Positions 23,223 through 34,425 of a stretch of 64,000 bases of DNA are shown piece by piece. The DNA is from Flagellimonas chongwuensis (lineage in GTDB: Bacteria; Bacteroidota; Bacteroidia; Flavobacteriales; Flavobacteriaceae): NCBI RefSeq assembly GCF_013376415.1, contig NZ_WYET01000002.1:62001-126000 (forward strand). Direction: 5' to 3'. The first letter of the stretch is position 1. Every line of letters starts with the position of its first letter. The position numbers and the translations under genes were made by a program. The notes under the pieces are model-generated. The model worked only from the letters and a program-made list of their open reading frames with translations, was not told where the DNA came from and did not search any database.

Positions 23223-24158
23223 TTAGGCTTTTGGCAAAAATACTTCGGCCATCATACAACGGGCGCTACCACCACCACAGGTCTCGATAGTATCCAACGG
23301 ACTGTGGATGATGAGACAATGTTTTTCAATGACCGTGATTTGTTCTTGTGTGAGGCTATTGTACGCTTGGGTGCTCATCACCATAAAACGCTTATCGTCG
23401 GTACCGATTACCTGTAGCATGTTTCCAGCAAAGTGGCACATTTGCTCTTCGGTAATGCGTATAATTTCCTTGCCATCCATTTTAATATGGTCCACCACGT
23501 TTTTTCGTTCCTTTTTATCATCGATGGAATCCAAACAGATAACGGCAAAGGTTTCCGCCATGGCCATCATTACGTTGGTATGATAAATAGGCAATCGCTC
23601 ACCTTCCACCGTTTGATTGGCATGAAATATTACCGGAAAACAATCAAAATCTTCACAAAACTCGATAAAGAGATCTTCGTGCGCACGTTCGGACAATGCG
23701 CAATATGCTTTCTGGTTAACCCTGTCCAATAGAATACTGCCAGTACCTTCCAAAAACACCTCTTCCTCTTCTGCGTCCGTGTAATCCATAAAATTATTGA
23801 TTACAAAACCGTTGTCTTCCAAAAGTTCAAAAATGTCCTCTCTTCGCTCCTTTCTGCGGTTTTCCGCAAACATCGGGTATACGCAAACGGTTCCATTATC
23901 GTGAAAAGAGACCCAGTTGTTCGGAAATATGGAATCGGGAGTATCGCGCTCCATATTGTCGCTTATGGTAATCACGTTGACACCATTGTCCCGAAGTACC
24001 TTTACAAATTGGTCGAATTCTTCCTGTGCCTTTCTATTGATCTCGGCATTTTTTAGATGCGGGTCTTCCTGAAAATAATTGTTGACGGCAGTCTGCTCGT
24101 TCATCCTAAAGTTAACGGGGCGCACCATAAGAATAGTGCCGGTAATCTGATTCTTCAA
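23223..24158 (-). CDS. ctlX: citrulline utilization hydrolase-type protein CtlX
   Basis: A 311-aa member of the guanidino-group-modifying (pentein) superfamily. It has an opening ILMVRPVNFRMNEQTAVNN, the conserved FPNNWVSFHDNG, the acidic EGTGSILLDR, a catalytic His in YHTNVMMAM, and the nucleophile Cys near the C-terminus in ETCGGGSARCMMAEV. Proteins of this type are named CtlX (citrulline hydrolase) in current annotation; activity here is inferred. It follows an arginine deiminase-like paralogue by 52 bp on the same strand and is probably co-transcribed with it. Confidence 0.9.
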   Translation of the reverse strand: MKNQITGTILMVRPVNFRMNEQTAVNNYFQEDPHLKNAEINRKAQEEFDQFVKVLRDNGVNVITISDNMERDTPDSIFPNNWVSFHDNGTVCVYPMFAENRRKERREDIFELLEDNGFVINNFMDYTDAEEEEVFLEGTGSILLDRVNQKAYCALSERAHEDLFIEFCEDFDCFPVIFHANQTVEGERLPIYHTNVMMAMAETFAVICLDSIDDKKERKNVVDHIKMDGKEIIRITEEQMCHFAGNMLQVIGTDDKRFMVMSTQAYNSLTQEQITVIEKHCLIIHSPLDTIETCGGGSARCMMAEVFLPKA

Positions 24159-24210
24159 TACGTTGACTGTTTTGGTATACCTGTGGCAGCAGGAAACGGG
24201 GTTATAAAAT

Positions 24211-25125
24211 TTATGCTCTTACCAAAGGCATGGTGCTGCATCGCAACAGACCTTCTTGTTTGGCTATTTCGGCATAGGGAATCTCCTCTACGGTAAATCC
24301 CTGGTCCCGAAGCCAATTGTTCAATCGGGTAAAATTTCTTTCCGAAACTACGACTTCCGGAGAGATGGAAAATACATTGCTGAACATTTGATACATTTCT
24401 TCCTTATCGATTTCAAAGATATTGTCCGGACCGAAGAAATCCACCAAATATTGGTATTCTTCTTCCACTAGAAATCCGTTCTTGTGCAAAATGGCCTTAT
24501 CCTTTCCTACGGGTTGAAAACAACAATCCAAGTGCAATGCGTTTTCCCTTGGGTTGGTATTCGATTTTCTCAGTTCAAAGGATTTCACGGTTTTATGAGG
24601 GAACATATCCCGAATAAACTCCACTGCTTCAATGTTGGTTCGTGCCGTTATGTAGCTTGCATAGTCTGAACCGGTATAGGTTCCAATAAAAATATGGTCG
24701 TTCCAGGGCATTACATCGCCACCTTCAATATGTACCTCGGCCGGTGGCCTTATAATTTTATTGGGGTCAATATTATCCAAAACCTCATGGATGGCTTCGA
24801 ACTCTCTTTCGCGGTCCGGCAAAATATTGGCATGAAACAGGTTATCCTCTATTACAAAAGCAATATCACGTGCAAATATCTGGTTACAATCTTCCAATAC
24901 CTCGGGCCGATAAACCTTTACATCATATTTATGGAATACACTGGCAAAAGCATCCATTTCTTTGATCATATCTGCCTCCTTTGGATACGTACCTGCTTTG
25001 ATAAATTCGATGGATTTTGGGTCGTAGGCTTCCTCAATAGTCGGAACTGGCCCACAACTTTCTGCAGTTCCTAAAATGACTGCTTTTAAAGGGCTGGTTT
25101 CATCAACAACGTTCAAATCTATCAT
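24211..25125 (-). CDS. arginine deiminase-related / dimethylarginine dimethylaminohydrolase-family protein
   Basis: A 304-aa pentein-fold enzyme. The pattern is clear: LKAVILGTAESCGPVPTIEE, the ARDIAFVIEDNLF strand, AEVHIEGGDVMPWNDHIFIG, the catalytic His in NALHLDCCFQPVGKDKAILH, and the nucleophile Cys in LLRCSTMPLVRA at the extreme C-terminus. Family members hydrolyse arginine, methylarginines or transfer amidino groups; the exact substrate cannot be read here. It is the first gene of a two-gene unit with ctlX. Confidence 0.88.
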   Translation of the reverse strand: MIDLNVVDETSPLKAVILGTAESCGPVPTIEEAYDPKSIEFIKAGTYPKEADMIKEMDAFASVFHKYDVKVYRPEVLEDCNQIFARDIAFVIEDNLFHANILPDREREFEAIHEVLDNIDPNKIIRPPAEVHIEGGDVMPWNDHIFIGTYTGSDYASYITARTNIEAVEFIRDMFPHKTVKSFELRKSNTNPRENALHLDCCFQPVGKDKAILHKNGFLVEEEYQYLVDFFGPDNIFEIDKEEMYQMFSNVFSISPEVVVSERNFTRLNNWLRDQGFTVEEIPYAEIAKQEGLLRCSTMPLVRA

Positions 25126-25410
25126 ACTAGGGTTATTTGTCTCCGAAAATATCGGCAGATATGATCAATACGAAAAAATCCTAAAATTTCTATGGCAAAT
25201 CTAGTGTTTTAGTTGAATTTTATTGCTCGCGTAAATAAGAAAATCCTCCAACTTTTCAATGCCTTACCCTCTAGAAGTATGGTTTGCAGTTTTAAAACGG
25301 GGTAATTTTTATCAAAACCTCAAAATACTGTTCAAAAACTCAAAAACTGACATATATCAGGCACTTAAACTGTTTTTATTACTACTTTTGTTTTAAGATT
25401 TTTCTTACCT

Positions 25411-25881
25411 ATGAAAAAATTAATGCTCACATCCATTCTACTGGCAACTTTAGCAGTTGTCTTTGGGGGCATGAATGCTTTCCAAAAAATAGATCGTTTT
25501 AGCTTTATTTCCAAAACTGGGACTGCTGCTAATCATGAGATGATTCATGTGGTAAAATATGATGATTGCATTACCCAAGAGGACTTGCCCAAGAGACATT
25601 TTCTGTTTACACACCAGATAACCCATCAGCATATAGAACCTGAATACAATAGAGTGAACGAATCAGCGAGGAAATATAGCACAGCGTTGGATTCTACCCT
25701 AAAGAGCTTGAGTACTGTGGATGCACATGACTTTATCCACAAAACTTTTCAAGATGCAAAAAATGAAGCATCCAGAGAGGACATTTCCGAAATGCAAAGG
25801 CATTACCAGTTTGAAATAATGCGAATGTGCCTAGATAAGGATAAGCATTTAAACCAAAACACAATAGGACGCATTCTATAG
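25411..25881 (+). CDS. exported hypothetical protein
   Basis: A 156-aa protein with an N-terminal hydrophobic signal (MKKLMLTSILLATLAVVFGG). The mature part is His- and Lys-rich (HEMIHVVKYDDCITQEDLPK, FTHQITHQHIEPEYN) with helices towards the end. No recognised family. It stands alone between the ctlX unit and gltA, with a 285-bp upstream gap in which I see nothing definite, and ends at a bidirectional terminator. Confidence 0.75.
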   Translation: MKKLMLTSILLATLAVVFGGMNAFQKIDRFSFISKTGTAANHEMIHVVKYDDCITQEDLPKRHFLFTHQITHQHIEPEYNRVNESARKYSTALDSTLKSLSTVDAHDFIHKTFQDAKNEASREDISEMQRHYQFEIMRMCLDKDKHLNQNTIGRIL

Positions 25882-25901
25882 TTAGTTAATTTGTCCCATT
25901 G

Positions 25902-25931
25902 AAAAAGGGGACGATAATTGCCCCCTTTTTT
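25902..25931. terminator. bidirectional terminator between hypothetical gene and gltA
   Basis: AAAAAGGGG and CCCCTTTTT (25902-25910 with 25922-25930) form a stem with A/T runs on both sides, placed between two convergent stop codons (25881 plus, 25951 minus). Confidence 0.8.
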
Positions 25932-25950
25932 ATTCTCAATGTTCCAAATC

Positions 25951-27234
25951 TTATCTTTTTTCCAAAGGAACAAAGCTTCTGTGGTTTTCACCGATGTAAA
26001 CCTGTCTTGGTCTACCTATCGGTTCTTTTCTCAATCTCATTTCTCTCCATTGTGCAATCCAACCGGGCAATCTACCCAATGCGAACATTACAGTGAACAT
26101 TTCTGTTGGAATACCCAGCGCACGGTAGATGATTCCAGAATAGAAATCCACGTTGGGGTACAGTTTTCTATCTACGAAGTAGCTGTCTTCCAAGGCTTCT
26201 TTCTCCAGACCTTTGGCAATATCCAAAATAGGATCTTGAATACCTAAATTGCCCAATACCTCGTCTGCGGACTTTTTGATAATCTTGGCTCTTGGGTCAA
26301 AGTTTTTATATACTCTGTGTCCAAAGCCCATCAACCTGAAAGGATCTTCCTTATCCTTGGCTTTGGCCATGTATTTTTTAGTATCACCACCATCTGCTTC
26401 GATAGCTTCCAACATTTCCAGTACAGCTTGGTTGGCCCCACCATGCAATGGCCCCCATAGTGCCGATATACCTGCGGAAAGTGAAGCAAAAAGACCGGCA
26501 TGGGAAGAACCCACGATTCTTACCGTAGAAGTGGAACAGTTTTGTTCGTGATCTGCGTGCAAAATCAACAATTTGTCCAAAGCGTCGATTGCTATTGGGT
26601 CTCTTTTATATTCTTGATTTGGTCTTTTGAACATCATTTTATGGATGTTTTCCACATAGCCCAAAGTATCATCCCCATAATCCAATGGAAGACCTTTTTT
26701 CTTACGTAAGGTCCAAGCCACCAACACCGGGAACTTGGCCAAAATACGAACAATGGAGTTATACATAGCGGACTCCGAAGAAACGTCCACACAAGATGGA
26801 TTAAAAGCGACCAAAGCACTTGTCAACGAAGATAGCACGCCCATAGGGTGGGCAGATTTTGGAAAGCCATCCAAAATTTTCTTCATCTCCTCGTCCACTT
26901 GGGATTCTTCTTTAATGTCGCTGTGGAATTTTTCAAGCTGCTCCTTGTTGGGCAACTCGCCAAAAATCAGAAGATATGCAACTTCCAAAAAGTCAGCTTT
27001 CTCGGCAAGATCTTCAATGGAATATCCTCGATATCTCAAAATACCTTTTTCGCCATCGAGGAACGTTATGGCACTCTCACAAGACCCAGTGTTTTTGTAA
27101 CCGGGGTCTATGGTCACCATTCCTGTTGCGGCCCTCAAGGTTTTGATATCTATGGCCAATTCATCTTCAGTACCTTTTATAACAGGGAATTCATATCTTT
27201 CTCCCCCATATTCGAGTATAGCTTTATCCGACAT
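25951..27234 (-). CDS. gltA: citrate synthase
   Basis: A 427-aa type II citrate synthase that condenses acetyl-CoA and oxaloacetate. Signature motifs are YRGYSIEDLAEKADFLEVAY, the catalytic GPLHGGANQAVLEMLE (His), MGFGHRVYKNFDPRAKII (His), and the C-terminal MFALGRLPGWIAQWREM. Length fits the hexameric Gram-negative type. It is separated by 120 bp from the upstream glycogen synthase gene. Confidence 0.98.
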   Translation of the reverse strand: MSDKAILEYGGERYEFPVIKGTEDELAIDIKTLRAATGMVTIDPGYKNTGSCESAITFLDGEKGILRYRGYSIEDLAEKADFLEVAYLLIFGELPNKEQLEKFHSDIKEESQVDEEMKKILDGFPKSAHPMGVLSSLTSALVAFNPSCVDVSSESAMYNSIVRILAKFPVLVAWTLRKKKGLPLDYGDDTLGYVENIHKMMFKRPNQEYKRDPIAIDALDKLLILHADHEQNCSTSTVRIVGSSHAGLFASLSAGISALWGPLHGGANQAVLEMLEAIEADGGDTKKYMAKAKDKEDPFRLMGFGHRVYKNFDPRAKIIKKSADEVLGNLGIQDPILDIAKGLEKEALEDSYFVDRKLYPNVDFYSGIIYRALGIPTEMFTVMFALGRLPGWIAQWREMRLRKEPIGRPRQVYIGENHRSFVPLEKR

Positions 27235-27354
27235 TTTATGTTTTAATAGATTAGTAAAAATAGAATGCGAAAATTACGAAAAAGCACAGCCATTAACAAT
27301 TTCCAGCCGCTATTTGTGTTGATATTAACGCTAAAATGATACATAAAAATCGGG

Positions 27355-28893
27355 TCAATCCAATTTGTAGAGCACTTTGTAATATTCGTCTACGGATTTC
27401 TGCCATGTAAAGCGTTTTTTTCGTGCCGCAGCCTGTATTTTTTTCCAAGTTGGTTTATCATTTGCGAACACATCCAAAGCTACATCCATTGCTTCCAACA
27501 TGCTTTTAATTTTTTCATCGTAGCTATCGCCATCAAAACTAAAACCTGTCCTCATATGTTCCACGGTATCCTTTAACCCTCCGGTATGGTGGACCAAACA
27601 TGGATTCCCATTTCTCATAGCAAGCATTTGACTGATGCCACAAGGTTCAAAAAGGCTGGGCATAAAATACAGGTCGGATTCCAGGTACATAGAATCAATG
27701 AGTTTTTCTGACTGACCGTTGGTGAATATGAAATTCTTATGTTGGTAGCTCAATTTCCTGAAGAGTTCCTCATACTCTGGAGCTCCGGTACCCAAAAGCA
27801 TAAAGATACCATCGACCTTTTCGAGCTTTTTCAGTATTTCCACAAAGGCTTCTGGCGACCTCATGAAAAAGTAAAATTTTTGCTCTGTCAACCTAGCTAC
27901 GCTCGAAGCGATAAATTTGGGACGCTCTTCCACAAATGCCATGATTTTTTCCCCGGTATGGGCCAAAAAGTCTGCCTTGTATTTTTTATCCTCTTGCTGC
28001 AACCAACCAAATAAGGCTTTCACCGTATTCCGGTAAATATTCCCCTTTTTCTCCTTGTTGATGTTTTTATAGTTACAACCGTTCAGTATGCCAAACAACC
28101 GTCCTTCTTCATCCGCCTTTTGTAAATCTGTTTCCAAGCCTTCCCCTCCAATGAACTCGGGTGGTGAACTGGGCAACAACACATCATCTTTATAGGATGG
28201 TGATACCGTATGTACGGCATCCGCAAATCGAATGCCCACGGCCATAAGGTTGATACAATCCTGATATCTATGGTCCATCAACTTTTGATAATCTAACGGA
28301 ACATTGGGGAACCAGTTTTTAACGGAGGAATAATTATTGTCAAATGGACGTATGCCTTGAATGGCCAAATTATGGATGCTATAAACAATCCTGATGTCCT
28401 TCAGATTGGTATATTCTGGATGGTATTCGCGCAAGAACAATAATAGGCTGGAGTGCCAATCGTGCAGGTGTACCAAATCTACATCTCCAAATGCTCCCTG
28501 CTTTATGGCTTCGGCTACCGCGGTACAAAAGATAAAATACTTAATGGCATCGGTATAAAAGGGCTCTTCTGGATCATTGTGGTAAATGTGTGCAATATCG
28601 CCTGCTTCAATCTCCGGATGATGCAGCACATAATGAAAAATATTAGGGAACTCCTTTTTAGGTTTTACTTCGTAGAGCTCGGCAGTATACCCCAAACCGC
28701 GCAAGGTAAAATTCACCGTGGTTCTTGGCAATCCCTCATGATGCAATCTAGAGTATGCGGGTACAACCACATGCACCTTATCACCCTTTTCCGAAATCTG
28801 CCTTGGCACATCGCGGACCACGTCGCCCATGCCACCAGCTTTACAGTTTTCCAAAGCGTCATTTTCGGCGGCAATAAAAAGAAAGTTGTTCAT
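27355..28893 (-). CDS. glycogen/starch synthase (GT5 family)
   Basis: A 512-aa glycosyltransferase transferring glucosyl residues from a nucleotide sugar to alpha-1,4-glucan. The N-terminal donor/acceptor motif reads KAGGMGDVVRDVPRQIS (usual form KxGGLADV), and the C-terminal GT-B domain has FIASSVARLTEQK, FLLGTGAPEYEELF-type strand IFMLLGTGAPEYEEL, and PSLFEPCGISQMLAMRNGNP. The usual glgB, glgC and glgP partners are not in the window, so it is an orphan here. It lies downstream of eno beyond a terminator. Confidence 0.9.
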   Translation of the reverse strand: MNNFLFIAAENDALENCKAGGMGDVVRDVPRQISEKGDKVHVVVPAYSRLHHEGLPRTTVNFTLRGLGYTAELYEVKPKKEFPNIFHYVLHHPEIEAGDIAHIYHNDPEEPFYTDAIKYFIFCTAVAEAIKQGAFGDVDLVHLHDWHSSLLLFLREYHPEYTNLKDIRIVYSIHNLAIQGIRPFDNNYSSVKNWFPNVPLDYQKLMDHRYQDCINLMAVGIRFADAVHTVSPSYKDDVLLPSSPPEFIGGEGLETDLQKADEEGRLFGILNGCNYKNINKEKKGNIYRNTVKALFGWLQQEDKKYKADFLAHTGEKIMAFVEERPKFIASSVARLTEQKFYFFMRSPEAFVEILKKLEKVDGIFMLLGTGAPEYEELFRKLSYQHKNFIFTNGQSEKLIDSMYLESDLYFMPSLFEPCGISQMLAMRNGNPCLVHHTGGLKDTVEHMRTGFSFDGDSYDEKIKSMLEAMDVALDVFANDKPTWKKIQAAARKKRFTWQKSVDEYYKVLYKLD

Positions 28894-28956
28894 GCGGGAG
28901 AATTATTAATGATAGTTTAGTGAACCCTTAATTTAACCAAAGTTTGGAACTGAAAC

Positions 28957-28991
28957 AAAAAAAAGCCTTTCCGAGTTAGGAAAGGCTTTTT
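28957..28991 (-). terminator. terminator of eno
   Basis: A 12-bp perfect stem AAAAGCCTTTCC / GGAAAGGCTTTT (28961-28972 with 28979-28990) is flanked by A/T runs, 23 bp after the eno stop on the minus strand. Confidence 0.88.
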
Positions 28992-29013
28992 GTATGCTAA
29001 AAAATCATTATTC

Positions 29014-30312
<1,299 letters not shown>

Positions 30313-30424
30313 TCAATGTTTTATAGTTGTGATTATTGGCTAAAGATACAAAAGACAGTGTTTTTAACTCCATGATATTACTCACAAAACGCACTTAAAT
30401 GCTTAAAAACAAAACTATATCGTT

Positions 30425-31537
30425 TTAGTTTTTGCTAGCCTTGATCAAATCGAAGAACTGGTCGAACAGATAGTCTGCATCGTGTGGACCTGGACTTGCT
30501 TCGGGATGGTATTGCACCGAGAATACGTCCTTGTTCTTCATTTTGATTCCTGCAACGGTTTGATCGTTCAAATGTGTGTGTGTAATCTCCAACTCAGCAT
30601 TTGCTTCCGTCTCTTCCCTGTTCACCGCGAATCCGTGATTTTGAGAGGTAATTTCTCCTTTGCCGGTAACCAAGTTTAGAATCGGGTGATTGATCCCCCT
30701 GTGACCATTGTGCATCTTATAGGTGGAAACCCCGTTGGCCAAGGCCAATACTTGGTGCCCTAAACAGATTCCGAACAAAGGTTTGTCGGAAGCAATCATC
30801 TCCTTAGTGGCAGCTACGGCATCGGTCAACGGTTCTGGATCTCCAGGACCATTGGATATAAAATAACCGTCAGGGTTCCATTCTTTCATTGCATCATACG
30901 ATGAATTATATGGGAATACTTTGATATAGGCTCCCCTCTTTGCCAAATTCCTCAAAATGTTCTTTTTGATTCCGATGTCCAACGCAGAGATTTTAATCTC
31001 AGCGTTTTCGTCTCCGTAGAAATAAGGTTCTTTTGTGGATACTTTGGATGAAAGTTCCAAGCCTTCCATACTGGGGACTTGCTTCAATTCTTCTTTTAAC
31101 GCATCAATATCGTCCACTTTTGTGGAGATCAAGGCATTCATGGCGCCATTGTCACGAATATAGCTCACCAAAGCACGAGTGTCCACATCTGAAATGGCCA
31201 AAAGGTTGTTTTTGTCCAAAAACTCCAACAAACTCATGTCCGCATTGGGTCTTGAGTAATCGTAACTGAAATTTTTACAGATCAAACCGGCAATCTTCAC
31301 GGAATCAGATTCCACTTCTTCCAAATTGGCCCCATAATTCCCAATGTGTGCATTGGTGGTGACCATTAACTGTCCGTAATAGGACGGGTCTGTAAAAATC
31401 TCTTGGTAACCCGTCATCCCAGTATTGAAACAAACTTCCCCTACTGCGGTACCTTCTCTTCCTCCAACGGCCTTGCCATAAAATATGGTTCCATCCGCTA
31501 ACAAAATCAACGCTTTTTTCTTTGTGTGATACTTCAT
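30425..31537 (-). CDS. carA: carbamoyl-phosphate synthase small (glutaminase) subunit
   Basis: About 370 aa. It hydrolyses glutamine and passes ammonia to CarB for pyrimidine and arginine synthesis. The N-terminal domain begins KKALILLADGTIFYGKAVGG with FNTGMTGYQEIFTDPSYYGQ. The class I amidotransferase domain has the nucleophile in PLFGICLGHQVLALANG and the His-Glu pair in VQYHPEASPGPHD. The start at 31537 (MKYHTKKKAL) is preferred to the longer frame at 31564, which would run into the preceding terminator. carB is not in the window. Confidence 0.96.
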   Translation of the reverse strand: MKYHTKKKALILLADGTIFYGKAVGGREGTAVGEVCFNTGMTGYQEIFTDPSYYGQLMVTTNAHIGNYGANLEEVESDSVKIAGLICKNFSYDYSRPNADMSLLEFLDKNNLLAISDVDTRALVSYIRDNGAMNALISTKVDDIDALKEELKQVPSMEGLELSSKVSTKEPYFYGDENAEIKISALDIGIKKNILRNLAKRGAYIKVFPYNSSYDAMKEWNPDGYFISNGPGDPEPLTDAVAATKEMIASDKPLFGICLGHQVLALANGVSTYKMHNGHRGINHPILNLVTGKGEITSQNHGFAVNREETEANAELEITHTHLNDQTVAGIKMKNKDVFSVQYHPEASPGPHDADYLFDQFFDLIKASKN

Positions 31538-31572
31538 TTTGTGCTCTAGTTTCAGTTTTGACAAAAAAACAT

Positions 31573-31604
31573 AAAAAAAGGATAAGTTCTCACTTATCCT
31601 TTTT
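31573..31604 (-). terminator. terminator of the ribosomal protein block
   Basis: The stem AAAAAGGATAAG / CTTATCCTTTTT with a 6-nt loop lies 31 bp after the rplQ stop and before carA. It marks the end of the str-S10-spc-alpha transcription block. Confidence 0.85.
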
Positions 31605-31634
31605 CGTTAAATACAATAGTTAATAACATTCTTC

Positions 31635-32138
31635 TTATTCTTCAGAATCGTCAGTTTTGGTTTCAGCCGCTGGTACTGGTGTCTCAGCTTTTTTTGCTGC
31701 GCCTCCTCTTCTACTTCTTCTGGTCGATTTCTTCTTAGGCTTACCTGCGTTGTAAAGCTCATTGAAGTCTACCAACTCGATCATCGCCATGTCAGCGTTA
31801 TCTCCCAATCGGTTACCCAATTTTATAATTCTTGTATAACCACCTGGTCTGTCACCAACTTTCTCCGCTACGTTGCTGAACAATTCTGTTACAGCTTCCT
31901 TGCTTCTTAAGTTACTGAATACAACCCTTCTGTTGTGTGTACCTTTTTCGGTAGTTTGGTTGTTCTCGGTCTTTGCTTTTGTGATCAAAGGCTCGATAAA
32001 CTGTTTCAACGCCTTGGCTTTTGCAACCGTAGTGTTGATTCTTTTGTGTTCGATAAGGGAACAACCCATGTTGGCCAACATTGCCTTTCTGTGGGCAGAT
32101 GTTCTACCTAAGTGATTAAACTTCTTTCCGTGTCTCAT
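31635..32138 (-). CDS. rplQ: 50S ribosomal protein L17
   Basis: The first ~115 residues are canonical L17 ([31 protein letters not shown]). A C-terminal extension of about 45 residues is Lys/Arg-rich and then acidic ([18 protein letters not shown] onward), typical of Bacteroidota L17 and longer than the E. coli form. It is the last gene of the alpha operon, 60 bp after rpoA. Confidence 0.97.
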   Translation of the reverse strand: MRHGKKFNHLGRTSAHRKAMLANMGCSLIEHKRINTTVAKAKALKQFIEPLITKAKTENNQTTEKGTHNRRVVFSNLRSKEAVTELFSNVAEKVGDRPGGYTRIIKLGNRLGDNADMAMIELVDFNELYNAGKPKKKSTRRSRRGGAAKKAETPVPAAETKTDDSEE

Positions 32139-32198
32139 TGTTCTAAGTTATCATCTTGCTACCAAATCCCTTTTTACAGAGAGAGCAAAATATGATTA

Positions 32199-33191
32199 TT
32201 AATCTTTATCTAATTTGTATTTTGAAAGGTCCATACCAAATTGCAGGCCTTTGTTTATGACCAATTCTTCCAACTCGGTCAATGATTTTTTACCGAAGTT
32301 TCTGAATTTCATCAAATCGTTTTTGTTGAAGGAAACCAAATCTCCCAAAGTATCCACTTCGGCAGCTTTTAGACAGTTCAACGCCCTTACGGACAAATCC
32401 ATGTCTACCAATTTGGTTTTCAACAGCTGGCGCATGTGCAATGATTCCTCATCGTAGGTCTCTGTCTGAGCAATCTCATCAGCCTCAAGGGTGATACGCT
32501 CATCGGAGAACAACATAAAGTGGTGAATCAAAACTTTAGCGGCCTCTGTCAATGCATCTTTAGGGTGGATGGAACCATCAGTGATGATTTCAAAAACCAA
32601 TTTTTCATAATCGGTCTTTTGCTCTACCCTATAGTTTTCGATGCTGTATTTTACGTTCTTAACAGGAGTGTAAACAGAATCAACCGCAATGCTTCCCAAA
32701 GGTGCATTGGATTTTTTGTTTTCCTCAGCAGGAACATAACCACGACCTTTTTCGATAACAATCTCCATGTTGATGTTGACCTTTGGGTCCATGTTACAGA
32801 TTACCAAATCCGGGTTAAGGACTTGATATCCTGAGATGAACTTTTGGAAGTCACCAGCGGTCATTTGTTCTTTTCCGCTTACGGAAATAGATACAGTCTC
32901 GCTCTCAACATCATCAATCTGTCTTTTAAACCTAACTTGTTTTAAGTTCAGGATAATTTCGGTAACGTCTTCAACAACGCCTGGGATAACAGAAAACTCA
33001 TGTTCAACTCCATCTATGCGCACAGAAGTGATGGCAAAACCTTCCAAAGAGGAAAGCAAAACCCTTCTCAGCGCATTCCCAACTGTTAATCCATATCCAG
33101 GTTCCAAGGGACGAAATTCGAATTTCCCCTCGAAATCTGTTGAATCGATCATTATAACTTTATCGGGCTTCTGAAAATTAAGTAATGCCAT
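32199..33191 (-). CDS. rpoA: DNA-directed RNA polymerase subunit alpha
   Basis: 330 aa. The N-terminal assembly domain has [30 protein letters not shown], and the C-terminal domain has the helix-hairpin-helix [22 protein letters not shown] followed by [20 protein letters not shown]. The alphaCTD is intact and should contact promoter DNA and activators. The gene sits between rpsD and rplQ. Confidence 0.98.
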   Translation of the reverse strand: MALLNFQKPDKVIMIDSTDFEGKFEFRPLEPGYGLTVGNALRRVLLSSLEGFAITSVRIDGVEHEFSVIPGVVEDVTEIILNLKQVRFKRQIDDVESETVSISVSGKEQMTAGDFQKFISGYQVLNPDLVICNMDPKVNINMEIVIEKGRGYVPAEENKKSNAPLGSIAVDSVYTPVKNVKYSIENYRVEQKTDYEKLVFEIITDGSIHPKDALTEAAKVLIHHFMLFSDERITLEADEIAQTETYDEESLHMRQLLKTKLVDMDLSVRALNCLKAAEVDTLGDLVSFNKNDLMKFRNFGKKSLTELEELVINKGLQFGMDLSKYKLDKD

Positions 33192-33212
33192 AATTGGATT
33201 AATGTTGAATTC

Positions 33213-33818
33213 TTATTTAGAGTATAATTCGACTATCAGTTGCTCCTTGATATTCTCAGGAATCTGTAGTCTTTCTGGAACAGCTACATAAGTACCTTCT
33301 TTCTTTTCAGAGTTCCAAGTAATCCATTCGTAAACACTGCTGTTATTAGCCAATGAATCCACGATGGATTGTACGGATTTGGATTTTTCCCTAACACCTA
33401 CCACATCACCGGCCTTTAGCGAGTAAGATGGAATGTTAACGACCTCCCCGTTTACTGTAATATGACGGTGCGATACCAACTGGCGTGCACCTCTTCTTGA
33501 TGGAGAAATTCCCATTCTGAAAACCACGTTGTCTAAACGTGACTCACACAATTGAAGCAAAACCTCACCGGTAACTCCTTCTTTTCTTTTTGCCTCGGCA
33601 AAAAGGTTACGGAATTGTTTTTCCAAAATACCATACGTGTATTTTGCCTTTTGCTTCTCCATCAACTGGATTGCATATTCAGACTTTTTACCACGACGTC
33701 TGTTGTTACCGTGTTGTCCTGGAGGGTAATTTTTCTTTTCGAATGACTTATCGTCTCCGAAAATCGCTTCTCCAAATTTTCTAGCGATTTTTGTTTTTGG
33801 TCCTGTATATCTTGCCAT
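33213..33818 (-). CDS. rpsD: 30S ribosomal protein S4
   Basis: 201 aa; begins [21 protein letters not shown], with the S4 RNA-binding domain [45 protein letters not shown]. It lacks zinc-binding Cys near the N-terminus (C-minus form). It is preceded by an unusually wide 113-bp gap after rpsK that contains short inverted repeats; S4 is an autoregulator in other bacteria. Confidence 0.98.
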   Translation of the reverse strand: MARYTGPKTKIARKFGEAIFGDDKSFEKKNYPPGQHGNNRRRGKKSEYAIQLMEKQKAKYTYGILEKQFRNLFAEAKRKEGVTGEVLLQLCESRLDNVVFRMGISPSRRGARQLVSHRHITVNGEVVNIPSYSLKAGDVVGVREKSKSVQSIVDSLANNSSVYEWITWNSEKKEGTYVAVPERLQIPENIKEQLIVELYSK

Positions 33819-33931
33819 CTTCTTTTGGTTTGAAAGTGCGATTATGAATTAAGGCTTATCCTTCGATAATCTAACTGCACCTTCGGGTGAAGACCCTTTT
33901 TAGGGGGCCCGTTAAACAATATAATTGATAA
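33819..33931 (-). promoter_or_regulatory. 113-bp leader before rpsD
   Basis: The gap is far wider than the 2-20 bp typical of this cluster. It holds short inverted repeats, including CCCT-TTTT-AGGG at 33894-33905 and CTTC-GGGT-GAAG at 33881-33892. It may be a site for S4-mediated or other leader control; no binding motif has been demonstrated. Confidence 0.3.
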
Positions 33932-34324
33932 TTAAACTCTTCTTCTTTTAGGAGGTCTACATCCGTTGTGCGGTAGTGGAGTAACGTCAACGATCTCTGT
34001 TACTTCGATTCCTGAGTTGTGAATGGAACGGATAGCTGATTCCCTACCGTTACCTGGTCCTTTTACATAAACCTTCACTTTTCTCAAGCCTGCCTCATGA
34101 GCAACCTTTGCACAATCTTCGGCCGCAACCTGGGCTGCGTAGGGAGTGTTCTTTTTAGAACCACGGAATCCCATTTTCCCTGCAGATGACCATGAAATGA
34201 CATCACCCTTCTTATTGGTAAGGGAAATAATGATGTTGTTGAAAGATGCTACAACGTGCGCCTCTCCTGTAGCATCTACTACTACTTTGCGCTTCTTGGT
34301 TGTAGTTTTACTTGTTTTTGCCAT
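33932..34324 (-). CDS. rpsK: 30S ribosomal protein S11
   Basis: 130 aa with a Lys/Thr-rich N-terminal lead ([12 protein letters not shown]), the core [31 protein letters not shown] and the conserved end [17 protein letters not shown]. It forms part of the platform of the small subunit near the E site. A 101-bp gap separates it from rpsM. Confidence 0.98.
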   Translation of the reverse strand: MAKTSKTTTKKRKVVVDATGEAHVVASFNNIIISLTNKKGDVISWSSAGKMGFRGSKKNTPYAAQVAAEDCAKVAHEAGLRKVKVYVKGPGNGRESAIRSIHNSGIEVTEIVDVTPLPHNGCRPPKRRRV

Positions 34325-34425
34325 ATTTTTTAGTTTCTAGTGTTAGCTCTTAGTTATTGGAATCCTAGACTTTTACATTTCAAACAGATTCTTCTAACGT
34401 CTAAATACTAATGACTATGTTCTTA

